In this document: piece by piece, positions 1-5,607 of the stretch
How the letters are laid out: the number at the start of each line of letters is the position of its first letter
How positions within the stretch are numbered: position 1 is the stretch's first letter
Assembly (NCBI GenBank): GCA_003453695.1
Contig: DMNK01000002.1
Location: 1 to 7,261 of the forward strand
Source: Acidimicrobiaceae bacterium
GTDB taxonomy: Bacteria; Actinomycetota; Acidimicrobiia; Acidimicrobiales; UBA8190
Length of the DNA: 7,261 bases
Reading direction: 5' to 3'
Notes under the pieces: generated by a model
Seen by the model: only the letters and a program-made list of their open reading frames with translations
What the model was told of the DNA's origin: nothing
The model's database searches: none
Program-made: the position numbers and the translations under genes

Positions 1-22
1 CGCGTCGCGTCGCGTCGCGTCG
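1..22. repeat. CGCGT pentanucleotide tandem repeat at the window edge
   Basis: Four perfect copies of CGCGT followed by CG start at the first base, so the full length is unknown. A 5-bp period would shift the reading frame with any change in copy number, so it is probably intergenic. It may mark where an assembly stopped. No function is visible. Confidence 0.75.
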
Positions 23-46
23 TCTTCCCCGTGTCCGGGGAGGACG
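21..46. other. 11-bp stem hairpin upstream of aroC (possible U-less terminator)
   Basis: Bases 21-31 pair with 36-46 over 11 positions, ten Watson-Crick and one G-T wobble, around the tetraloop TGTC. No T-run follows on either strand, so it is not a canonical intrinsic terminator. It could be a U-less terminator for an upstream gene outside the window, or a structured element beside the aroC promoter. The pairing is directly visible; the role is inferred. Confidence 0.5.
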
Positions 47-58
47 GGTGCCCGGCGG

Positions 59-64
59 TAGATT
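59..64 (+). promoter_or_regulatory. Candidate -10 box (TAGATT) for leaderless aroC mRNA
   Basis: TAGATT fits the actinobacterial TANNNT -10 consensus. It ends exactly six bases before the aroC ATG, so transcription would begin on the A of the start codon (hexamer at -12 to -7). There is no convincing Shine-Dalgarno sequence before aroC, only a distant GGCGG, which agrees with a leaderless transcript. No -35 box is recognisable, and the upstream hairpin occupies that position. Confidence 0.5.
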
Positions 65-70
65 TGCCCG

Positions 71-1294
71 ATGCTCCGCTACCTCACCGCAGGCGAGTCG
101 CACGGAAAAGCCCTGGTGGTGATCGTGGAGGGGCTGCCGTCCGGGATGGCGGTCACCGTCGACGAGCTGTCCGCCGAGCTGGCCCGGCGCCGGCTCGGGT
201 TCGGGCGGGGCCCTCGGATGCGCTTCGAGGCGGACGAGGTGCAGTTGCTCGCCGGTGTGCGCCACGGGCGCACCCTGGGATCGCCGGTGGCCATCGAGAT
301 CGCCAATACCGAATGGCCCAAATGGGAGGAGGAGATGTCCCCCCATCCCGGGCAGCCGGGCAAAGTGCTCACCGCCCCCCGTCCCGGGCACGCCGATCTG
401 GCCGGGATGCAGAAGTACGGCTTCGCCGACGCCCGTGACGTGCTGGAGCGGGCCTCGGCGCGTGAGACGGCGGCCCGGGTGGCGGCGGGGTACCTGGCCA
501 AGGCGCTCATCGCCGAGCTGGACATGTCGGTGGTGAGCCACGTGGTGGCGCTCGGCGGCGAGCAGGCGCCACCCGACGCCCGCCCCCGTCCCGGCGACCT
601 GGAGCGGGTGGACGCTTCGGCAGTGCGCTGTTTCGACGCCGAGGCCGAGAGCCGGATGGTGACGGCCATCAAGGCGGCCGCCAAGCAAGGCGACTCGCTG
701 GGGGGCGTGGTCGAGGTGCTCGCCTACGGGGTTCCCGTCGGCCTGGGCAGTCACGTGCACTGGGACCGCCGCCTCGACGGGCTGCTGGCCCAGGCGCTCA
801 TGAGCATCCAAGCCGTGAAATCGGTCGACATCGGCGACGGCGCCGACGTCTCGTCACGGCGCGGCTCGGATGCGCACGACGCCATCTCGTGGGACGAGCA
901 GGAGCAGCGCTACCGGCGCGTCACGACGCGCGCCGGGGGCATCGAGGGTGGGATGTCGACGGGCGAGCTCATCGTGGCGCGGGTGGCGATGAAGCCGCTC
1001 GCCACGTTGAACCGCCCCGTGCTGGGGACCGTGGACGTCGTCACCAAGGAGGAGACCAAGTCCTTCAAGGAGCGCACCGACGTCACCGCCGTGCCGGCCA
1101 TGGGCGTCGTGGCCGAGACCATGACGGCACTGGTGTTGGCGGGAGAGGCGCTGCGGAAGTTCGGTGGCGACTCACTGGCCGAGCTGGTGCGCAACTCCCG
1201 CGCCTACCTGAGCGCCCTGGGCGAGACGCCGTCGGCGGCGCCGGGCGCCGGCTCCCCGGCTCCACCTACGGCTGCGCCGGCACCCGGTGGCTGA
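71..1294 (+). CDS. aroC: Chorismate synthase
   Basis: AroC catalyses the last shikimate step, the trans-1,4 elimination of phosphate from EPSP to give chorismate, using reduced FMN; it is cytosolic and usually tetrameric. The 407-residue protein has the family blocks in order: AGESHG at 7-12 with catalytic His11, the Arg-rich GRGPRM at 45-50, RPGHADLAG at 104-112 with the second key His107, [16 protein letters not shown] at 123-138, RGSDAHD at 264-270, and [12 protein letters not shown] at 288-299. Length is normal for actinobacteria. Residues from about 384 form a Pro/Ala/Gly-rich tail that looks disordered. The ATG is chosen because the conserved N-terminus begins there and a -10 box sits for leaderless initiation. 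The stop overlaps the aroK start by 8 bp, so it probably heads an aro operon. Confidence 0.97.
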   Translation: MLRYLTAGESHGKALVVIVEGLPSGMAVTVDELSAELARRRLGFGRGPRMRFEADEVQLLAGVRHGRTLGSPVAIEIANTEWPKWEEEMSPHPGQPGKVLTAPRPGHADLAGMQKYGFADARDVLERASARETAARVAAGYLAKALIAELDMSVVSHVVALGGEQAPPDARPRPGDLERVDASAVRCFDAEAESRMVTAIKAAAKQGDSLGGVVEVLAYGVPVGLGSHVHWDRRLDGLLAQALMSIQAVKSVDIGDGADVSSRRGSDAHDAISWDEQEQRYRRVTTRAGGIEGGMSTGELIVARVAMKPLATLNRPVLGTVDVVTKEETKSFKERTDVTAVPAMGVVAETMTALVLAGEALRKFGGDSLAELVRNSRAYLSALGETPSAAPGAGSPAPPTAAPAPGG

Positions 1295-1811
1295 GCGTCT
1301 GGCCCTCGTCGGCATGATGGGCGCCGGCAAGTCGACGGTGGGGGCGATGACGGCGGGGCGGCTGGGATGGCGCTTCGTCGACGTCGACGACGAGGTGACG
1401 GCGCGCAGCGGTTCGAGCGTGGGCCAGCTGTTCGCGTCCCGAGGCGAGCAGGCGTTCCGGTCGCTCGAATCGGCGTGCCTGGCCGAGGCCCTGGACGGCG
1501 ACGGCGACACCGTGGTGGCGGTGGGCGGGGGCGCCGTGCTCGACGCCGGGAACCGCCGCCTGCTGCGCGACAAGGCCACCGTGGCGTGGTTGCGGGCGGC
1601 GCCGCCGACGTTGGCCACCAGGGTCGACGACGACGGGACCCGCCCCCTGCTCCACGGCGTCGGCGGCCCCGAGGCCGTGCTGACCAGGCTCGAGGCCGAG
1701 CGACGCCCCCTCTACGAGGAGGTGGCCCACCTGGCAGTGGACGTGGACGACCTGAGCCCGGCACAGGTCGTCGACCGGCTGTGCGCGGCGCTGGCCCAGG
1801 CGGCGTCGTGA
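1287..1811 (+). CDS. aroK: Shikimate kinase
   Basis: AroK transfers the ATP gamma-phosphate to the 3-hydroxyl of shikimate. The 174-residue product is a compact P-loop NMP-kinase-fold enzyme of normal length. Visible are the Walker A motif GMMGAGKST at 9-17, shikimate and Mg-binding Asp32 and Asp34 in FVDVDDEV, Arg58 in AFRSLE, the VGGGAV glycine loop at 79-84, the LID arginine in TRPLL (Arg119), and the C-terminal [10 protein letters not shown] block with the second substrate arginine. The GTG start lies inside aroC (8-bp overlap) without a Shine-Dalgarno sequence, so translation probably depends on coupling to aroC. The in-frame ATGs further down would remove the strand leading into the P-loop and are rejected. 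The stop overlaps the aroB start by 4 bp. Confidence 0.96.
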   Translation: MAERLALVGMMGAGKSTVGAMTAGRLGWRFVDVDDEVTARSGSSVGQLFASRGEQAFRSLESACLAEALDGDGDTVVAVGGGAVLDAGNRRLLRDKATVAWLRAAPPTLATRVDDDGTRPLLHGVGGPEAVLTRLEAERRPLYEEVAHLAVDVDDLSPAQVVDRLCAALAQAAS

Positions 1812-2854
1812 TCAGCGTCGACGTTCCCGTCGGGGAGCGCCCCTACGTGGTGCGCATCGGCGCCGGAGCCCGGCGCCTGTTGGCGGAGGTGCTTCCCCCC
1901 GGTGCCCGGGCCGCCGCCGTGGTGACCCAGCCCGGGATCGACGTGGAGGTCGATCCCGGGATCCCCCACGAGCGCTTCGAGCTCCCCGCCGGCGAGGAGG
2001 CCAAGACGGTCTCGTCGGTGGAGTGGCTGTGCCGGGGCTTCGCCCGCCAAGGCCTGTCGCGAGCCGACGTGGTGGTGGCGGCGGGCGGCGGGGTCGTGAC
2101 CGACGTGGCCGGCTTCGCCGCCGCCACCTATCTGCGGGGCGTCGCCTACGTGAACGTGGCCACCACCCTGCTCGCCCAGGTCGACGCGGCGGTGGGAGGG
2201 AAGACCGGGGTGAACCTGGCCGAGGGCAAGAACCTGGTCGGTGCCTTCTGGCAGCCCGCCGCCGTGTTGTGCGACACCGACGTCCTCGCCACCTTGCCCG
2301 AGCGCGAATGGGCGTCGGGGTACGGCGAGGTCGCCAAGTGCGCCTTTCTCGAGCGCCACCCCGGCGAGGGCGCCCCCGGCATGGCGCTGGCCGAGCTCCC
2401 CCTCGACGAACAGGTGGCGTGGTGCGTCGGGCTCAAGGCGTCGGTGGTGGCAGGCGACGAGCGAGAGGGCGGCCGCCGCATGCTCCTCAACTACGGCCAC
2501 ACCCTGGCACACGCCCTGGAGGCGGTGGGACTGGCCGGCGGCCCCGTCGAGCTCCGTCACGGTGAGGCGGTGGCGGTGGGCCTGGTGTTCGCCGCCCTGC
2601 TCGCCGAGCGCCTGGGGCGCATCGACGGAGCCCGGGTCGCCGAGCACCGCCGGGTGGTGCGCCACTTCGGCCTGCCCGACCGGATCCCGCCCGGGGTGCC
2701 GGCCGCCGAGCTGCTCGCCTTCATGGCGCGCGACAAGAAGGCCCGACACGACCTCACCTTCGTGCTCGACGGGCCCAAAGGGGTCGAAGCCGTCCACGGC
2801 GTGGCCGAGGCCGACGTCGTCGCTACCCTCCTGGCCATGGGGTGCCCGAGATGA
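1808..2854 (+). CDS. aroB: 3-dehydroquinate synthase
   Basis: AroB converts DAHP to 3-dehydroquinate with NAD+ and a divalent metal (Zn or Co). The 348-residue protein shows PAGEEAKT at 60-67, the dinucleotide block AAGGGVVTDVAGFAAA at 91-106, LLAQVDAAVGGKTGVN at 121-136, metal ligands Glu174 (GYGEVAK), His231 (NYGHTLAHALE) and His251 (RHGEAVAVG), and RDKK at 308-311. Two oddities: the segment between the first strand (ending near Thr40) and PAGE is roughly 15 residues shorter than in E. coli AroB, and the usual VPTTLL reads VATTLL (Ala118). A perfect inverted repeat lies in the shortened stretch. All catalytic residues remain, so the enzyme should be active. The GTG start is chosen from the 4-bp GTGA overlap with aroK; the frame stays open upstream, but that part is an out-of-frame reading of aroK. 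Confidence 0.95.
   Translation: MISVDVPVGERPYVVRIGAGARRLLAEVLPPGARAAAVVTQPGIDVEVDPGIPHERFELPAGEEAKTVSSVEWLCRGFARQGLSRADVVVAAGGGVVTDVAGFAAATYLRGVAYVNVATTLLAQVDAAVGGKTGVNLAEGKNLVGAFWQPAAVLCDTDVLATLPEREWASGYGEVAKCAFLERHPGEGAPGMALAELPLDEQVAWCVGLKASVVAGDEREGGRRMLLNYGHTLAHALEAVGLAGGPVELRHGEAVAVGLVFAALLAERLGRIDGARVAEHRRVVRHFGLPDRIPPGVPAAELLAFMARDKKARHDLTFVLDGPKGVEAVHGVAEADVVATLLAMGCPR
1931..1960. repeat. Perfect 12-bp inverted repeat inside aroB
   Basis: CCCGGGATCGAC at 1931-1942 is followed after six bases (GTGGAG) by its exact reverse complement at 1949-1960. In RNA this is a 12-bp GC-rich hairpin with a 6-nt loop. It is in frame and encodes AroB residues of about 42-51, a pseudo-symmetric peptide PGIDVEVDPG. 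No T-run follows, so it is not an ordinary terminator. Confidence 0.8.
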
Positions 2855-3324
2855 GCGCGGCGCAGCCGTTGGTGGTGGTGCTGTCGGGGCCCAATCTCGA
2901 CCTGCTGGGGGAGCGCGAGCCCGAGGTGTACGGCACCGCCACGCTCGAGGAACTCGTCCGAGAGGCGAGCGACGAGGCTGCCCGCGCCGGACTCGTGATC
3001 GAGCACCATCAGTCGAATCACGAGGGCGAGCTGGTCGAGCACGTGCACGCGGCGCGTGCCCGGGCCGCCGCCGTCGTGGTGAACGCCGGAGCTCTCAGCC
3101 ACTACTCATGGTCCCTTCACGACGCGCTGGCCAGCTTCGACGGCGTGGCCGTCGAGCTCCATCTCACCAACCCGGCGGCCCGCGAGCCGTGGCGGCACAC
3201 CTCGGTGCTGGCTCCGGTCGTGGACGGGGTCGTCGCCGGCTTCGGGGCGCTCGGGTACCGGCTGGCCATCGTCGCCGTGGCCCGGTTGCTGGCGGCGCGG
3301 GCCGCCGGCGCTCCACCGCCGTGA
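2851..3324 (+). CDS. aroQ: 3-dehydroquinate dehydratase, type II
   Basis: This type II dehydroquinase removes water from 3-dehydroquinate through an enolate intermediate; the family is a cytosolic dodecamer with a flavodoxin-like fold. The 157-residue protein (usual length 140-160) has GPNLDLLGEREPEVYG at 13-28 with Arg22 and catalytic Tyr27, QSNHEGELVEHVH at 54-66, Asn78 and His84 in VNAGALSHYS, catalytic His104 in ELHLTN, Arg111 in AAREPWRHTS, and a typical GVVAGFGALGYRLA end. The ATG at 2851 gives the standard ATGA overlap with the aroB stop; a GTG nine bases upstream is less likely. The protein ends in three consecutive prolines immediately before the stop, and that stop overlaps the next gene's GTG. 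No clear Shine-Dalgarno is seen, so coupling is likely. Confidence 0.95.
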   Translation: MSAAQPLVVVLSGPNLDLLGEREPEVYGTATLEELVREASDEAARAGLVIEHHQSNHEGELVEHVHAARARAAAVVVNAGALSHYSWSLHDALASFDGVAVELHLTNPAAREPWRHTSVLAPVVDGVVAGFGALGYRLAIVAVARLLAARAAGAPPP

Positions 3325-4448
3325 GCGCGGCGGGCGGGGCCGTGCCGGGGCCGCTGTCCGTGGCAGGCCGGCTCGATCGCTTGCGCCCCAGGATGACCGA
3401 AGCGGGAGCCGACGGGTTGCTCGTGACCGACCTCGCCAACGTGCGCTACCTGACGGGCTTCACCGGGTCGGCCGCCGTGCTGTTCGTGGGCGGGGACAGC
3501 GCCCTGCTCGTCACCGACGGCCGGTACCGCACCCAGGCGGCCGAGCAGCTGTCGGGCTCGGGGGTGGCAGGGGACGTCGAGCTGTTGGTGGGCGGGGGTG
3601 CCGAGCAACGTCAGGCGCTCGTCGGCGCCGTCTGCGGCGCGCCGGCGCGCCGGCTCGGACTGGAAGCCGACGACGTCACCTGGGCGGCCCAGCGGCGCTG
3701 GGAGACCGAGCTGCACGCGTCCGAGCTGATCCCGACCTCGGGACTGGTCGAGGGGCTGCGCCTGGTCAAGGACGAGGGCGAGCTGGCCCGCATGGCCCAC
3801 GCCGCCTCGGTGGCGGACGCGGCGCTGGCCGAAGTGCTGGCGGTGCTGGCGGCGGGGACGAGCGAGGCCGAGGTGGCGCTGGCCCTGGACTCCGCCATGC
3901 GCCGGGGCGGGGCTGAGGACCGCGCCTTCGAGACCATCGTGGCGTCGGGCCCCAACTCCGCCAAGCCCCATGCACGTCCGAGCGACCGGAAGCTGGAGCC
4001 GGGCGACCCCGTCGTGGTCGACTTCGGCGCCGTCTACGACGGCTACCGCTCCGACATGACCCGGACCTTCTTCGTGGGTGGCGCCCCGTCGGGCGACATG
4101 GCCCGCGTGCTCGAGGTGGTCGCCGTCGCCCAGGCGGCGGGCGTGGCCGCCGTCGGGCCCGGGGTGGTGACGGGCGACGTCGATCGCACCTGCCGCCAGC
4201 TCGTCACCGACGCCGGCTTCGGGCCCGCCTTCGAGCACGGCACCGGTCACGGCGTGGGCCTGCAGGTCCACGAGGCCCCGGCCGTGGCGGCGGGGGCCAC
4301 TGCTATCCTCGAACCGGGCGTGGTCGTCACCGTCGAGCCCGGGGTGTACCTGGCCGGGAAGGGCGGTGTGCGCATCGAGGACACCGTCGTGGTGACCGAC
4401 GACGGCTGCCGTCCCCTCACCCGATTCCCGAAGGAACCTGTCACCTGA
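3321..4448 (+). CDS. pepQ: Xaa-Pro peptidase, family M24B (aminopeptidase P / prolidase type)
   Basis: A cytosolic two-metal peptidase expected to cleave at Xaa-Pro bonds, either removing an N-terminal residue before proline or splitting Xaa-Pro dipeptides; sequence alone does not decide which. The 375 residues comprise a creatinase-like N-domain (about 14-145, with NVRYLTGFTGS at 40-50) and a pita-bread C-domain. All five metal ligands are present: Asp234 and Asp245 in VVDFGAVYDGYRSD, His310 in GTGHGVG, Glu339 in TVEPGVYL and Glu353 in VRIED. Catalytic histidines are His217 (KPHARP) and His317 (QVHEAP). No signal peptide is visible. The GTG start gives a GTGA overlap with aroQ; the open frame continues far upstream but only as out-of-frame aroB and aroQ sequence. 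The symbol rests on synteny with the mycobacterial pepQ-efp-nusB cluster. Confidence 0.92.
   Translation: MSAAGGAVPGPLSVAGRLDRLRPRMTEAGADGLLVTDLANVRYLTGFTGSAAVLFVGGDSALLVTDGRYRTQAAEQLSGSGVAGDVELLVGGGAEQRQALVGAVCGAPARRLGLEADDVTWAAQRRWETELHASELIPTSGLVEGLRLVKDEGELARMAHAASVADAALAEVLAVLAAGTSEAEVALALDSAMRRGGAEDRAFETIVASGPNSAKPHARPSDRKLEPGDPVVVDFGAVYDGYRSDMTRTFFVGGAPSGDMARVLEVVAVAQAAGVAAVGPGVVTGDVDRTCRQLVTDAGFGPAFEHGTGHGVGLQVHEAPAVAAGATAILEPGVVVTVEPGVYLAGKGGVRIEDTVVVTDDGCRPLTRFPKEPVT
3635..3652. repeat. 18-bp perfect palindrome built of two GGCGCGCC octamers
   Basis: CGGCGCGCCGGCGCGCCG in the pepQ N-domain contains two back-to-back GGCGCGCC octamers at 3636-3651. It encodes part of a Gly-Ala-Pro-Ala-Arg-Arg run, probably a surface linker. 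In DNA this GC-rich it may be chance; no function is assigned. Confidence 0.6.
4301..4309 (+). promoter_or_regulatory. Possible internal extended -10 upstream of efp
   Basis: TGCTATCCT inside the 3' end of pepQ matches the extended -10 pattern TGnTANNNT, about 140 bp before efp. It is one of few AT-containing patches and uses a GCT alanine codon that stands out among the GC-ending codons nearby. No -35 box is seen. It would allow efp-nusB transcription independent of the aro genes; weakly supported. Confidence 0.2.
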
Positions 4449-5008
4449 TGGCTGTGACCACGAACGACCTCCGCAACGGCATGACCCTCGACCTTCCCGA
4501 GGGGTTGTTCGGCGTGGTGGAGTTCCAGCACGTCAAGCCCGGTAAGGGCGGGGCGTTCGTTCGCACCAAGCTCAAGAACGTGCGCACGGGGGCGGTGATC
4601 GAGCGCACGTTCCGCGCCGACGAGCGTGTCGAGCAGGCCATCGTGGAGAAGCACGACATGCAGTACCTGTACCGCGACGGCACCGACTACGTGTTCATGG
4701 ACACCGTGTCCTACGACCAGATCCACGTGAGCCCGTCCGTGCTGGGTCAGGCCGTGCATTACCTGACCGAGGGATCGGTGGCCGTCCTCCAGCTCTACGG
4801 CCAGGAGATCGTGGGCGTCGACCTGCCCGCCGCCGTGGAGCTCACGGTGGCCCAGACCGAACCGGGAGTGCAGGGTGACCGGGTGTCCGGTGCCCGCAAG
4901 CCGGCCACCTTGGAGACCGGGCTCGTCGTGCAGGTGCCCCTCTTCGTCAACCCCGGCGAGCGGGTGAAGGTGGACACCCGCTCCGGCGAGTACATCACCC
5001 GGGCCTGA
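4448..5008 (+). CDS. efp: Translation elongation factor P
   Basis: EF-P binds between the ribosomal P and E sites and stimulates peptide-bond formation at consecutive prolines. The 186-residue protein is full length, with an N-terminal KOW-like domain (about 1-62), a central OB domain (about 65-126) and a C-terminal OB domain (about 130-186) carrying the signature region ETGLVVQVPLFVNPGERVKV at 156-175. The tip loop that reaches the peptidyl-transferase centre reads KPGKGGAF with Lys33 at the apex, the lysine type rather than the arginine type. Actinobacteria often have PGKGP here, so the glycine at position 35 is notable. The ATG shares one base with the pepQ stop (TGATG), and AAGGA at 4431-4435 is a rather distant Shine-Dalgarno. 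No EF-P modification gene is in the window. Confidence 0.97.
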   Translation: MAVTTNDLRNGMTLDLPEGLFGVVEFQHVKPGKGGAFVRTKLKNVRTGAVIERTFRADERVEQAIVEKHDMQYLYRDGTDYVFMDTVSYDQIHVSPSVLGQAVHYLTEGSVAVLQLYGQEIVGVDLPAAVELTVAQTEPGVQGDRVSGARKPATLETGLVVQVPLFVNPGERVKVDTRSGEYITRA

Positions 5009-5021
5009 GGCGTCCCGGGCC

Positions 5022-5030
5022 GGGGAGGGG
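5022..5030 (+). promoter_or_regulatory. Shine-Dalgarno for nusB
   Basis: The purine run GGGGAGGGG ends two bases before the GTG at 5033, leaving its GGAG core at a workable distance. It lies in the 24-base gap after efp and is the strongest ribosome-binding site among the first seven genes. It supports the chosen nusB start. Confidence 0.7.
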
Positions 5031-5032
5031 GC

Positions 5033-5452
5033 GTGCCGTCCGACCCCGGCGTCCCGGGGCGACCCGGCCCGCGCCATCAAGCCCGGGAACGGGCGCTGGC
5101 GTTGCTGTACGAGGCGGAGATGAAGCGGCGCCCGGTGTCCGACGTGCTCGACGAGCTGCCTGCCCCCGCCGATCCGTACGCGGCCGTCCTGGTGCAGGGC
5201 GTGGTGCAGCACCGGGCCCGCATCGACGCGCTGCTGTCGGAGAGCGCCGTCGGCTGGGAGCTCGAGCGCATGCCGGTGGTCGACCTCGCCGTGCTCCGCC
5301 TCGCCACCTACGAGTTGCTCGAGGAGCCGGACGTGCCGCTGGCGGTGGTGATCGACGAGGCGGTCGAGCTGGCCGGCGAGTACTCGACGGACGACTCCGG
5401 GCGCTTCGTGAACGGGGTGCTCTCCTCCGTGGCGGCACAGGTTCGGCCCTGA
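5033..5452 (+). CDS. nusB: Transcription antitermination factor NusB
   Basis: NusB pairs with NusE (ribosomal protein S10) and binds boxA RNA in the rRNA leader as part of the antitermination complex. The 139-residue protein has the all-helical NusB layout: QARERALALLYEAEM at 16-30, WELERMPVVDLAVLRLATYE at 75-94, and the strongly conserved VVIDEAVELAGEYSTDDSGR at 105-124 followed by FVNGVLSSV. The first 14 or so residues are Pro/Gly-rich and precede the conserved core, as a short disordered extension. The GTG start is set by the preceding purine-rich ribosome-binding site, and no better start lies nearer the core. It follows efp by 24 bases and is probably co-transcribed with it. Whether it acts on the adjacent pyr attenuator is unknown and not implied by position. 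Confidence 0.95.
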   Translation: MPSDPGVPGRPGPRHQARERALALLYEAEMKRRPVSDVLDELPAPADPYAAVLVQGVVQHRARIDALLSESAVGWELERMPVVDLAVLRLATYELLEEPDVPLAVVIDEAVELAGEYSTDDSGRFVNGVLSSVAAQVRP

Positions 5453-5454
5453 CC

Positions 5455-5470
5455 GGCCCGGCTGCGGGCC
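5455..5470. other. GC hairpin just after nusB (weak terminator candidate)
   Basis: GGCCCG at 5455-5460 and CGGGCC at 5465-5470 form a 6-bp perfect stem with loop GCTG, starting three bases after the nusB stop. No T-run follows. It may attenuate read-through from nusB into the pyr leader, but such hairpins arise easily at this GC content. Confidence 0.3.
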
Positions 5471-5515
5471 CCGTCCGGTTCTGCTCGGGGCCGCTGCCCG
5501 GGTGCGCCGTGGCGG

Positions 5516-5524
5516 TGCTACCAT
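5516..5524 (+). promoter_or_regulatory. pyr operon promoter, extended -10 (TGCTACCAT)
   Basis: TG at 5516-5517, one base, then TACCAT matches the extended -10 pattern TGnTANNNT. A start site near 5530-5534 would place the PyrR hairpin (from 5535) right at the 5' end of the RNA. No -35 hexamer is recognisable at the expected distance, as is common for extended -10 promoters. The position just upstream of an attenuator strengthens the call. Confidence 0.6.
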
Positions 5525-5534
5525 CGCTCTTCGA

Positions 5535-5565
5535 CCGTGAAGCGGGTCCTGCGAGGCCCGTACGG
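5535..5565 (+). promoter_or_regulatory. PyrR-binding RNA hairpin (anti-antiterminator)
   Basis: The RNA folds as a lower stem CCGU/ACGG (5535-5538 with 5562-5565), a purine bulge GAAG on the 5' side opposite a single U, an upper stem CGGG/CCCG (5543-5546 with 5557-5560) and the loop UCCUGCGAGG (5547-5556). The loop fits the known PyrR-binding consensus ARUCCNGNGAGGYU at 12 of 14 positions when read from 5545, and the 5'-side purine bulge is also characteristic. With UMP bound, PyrR would stabilise this hairpin and so favour the downstream terminator. pyrR itself lies immediately downstream. Confidence 0.88.
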
Positions 5566-5607
5566 ACGTGAGGAGCCTGTTGGCCGAGCGCGAGCGCAGA
5601 CTGACCC
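5544..5607 (+). promoter_or_regulatory. Candidate pyr antiterminator
   Basis: GGGUC at 5544-5548 can pair with GACCC at 5603-5607, and CUGCG at 5549-5553 with CGCAG at 5595-5599, giving 10 base pairs with one 3-nt bulge (5600-5602). The 5' strand lies inside the PyrR-binding hairpin and the 3' strand takes the first three bases of the terminator stem, so the alternatives exclude each other as in the Bacillus PyrR model. The pairing was found by eye; energies were not calculated. Confidence 0.65.
5571..5575 (+). promoter_or_regulatory. Shine-Dalgarno for pyrR (AGGAG), between PyrR site and terminator
   Basis: AGGAG starts six bases after the PyrR hairpin and four bases before an in-frame TTG (5580). 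It is the only good Shine-Dalgarno in the pyr leader. No such sequence precedes the alternative GTG at 5643, where the upstream bases are CCCCGGGTCCAG. This decides the pyrR start chosen here. Confidence 0.5.

Noticed and set aside
1..22. Short repeat considered as the edge of a CRISPR array
   Set aside because: The units are five bases with no spacers; it is a simple sequence repeat.
1367..1807. Upstream extension of the aroB frame
   Set aside because: It is an Arg-rich out-of-frame reading of aroK; the conserved AroB sequence begins at the GTG overlapping the aroK stop.
1712..2797. 361-codon minus-strand open frame opposite aroB
   Set aside because: It mirrors aroB, whose catalytic motifs are intact on the plus strand; the reverse translation is His/Gly-rich with no family signal.
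2824..2829. TACCCT as a -10 box for aroQ
   Set aside because: It matches TANNNT, but lies inside a 4-bp-overlap operon without TG extension or -35; chance is more likely.
2241..3320. Upstream extension of the pepQ frame
   Set aside because: It is an out-of-frame reading of aroB and aroQ; M24B homology begins shortly after the GTG at 3321.
3835..3852. Tandem GTGCTGGCG repeat in pepQ
   Set aside because: It encodes a Val-Leu-Ala helix segment with ordinary GC-rich codons; too short to matter.
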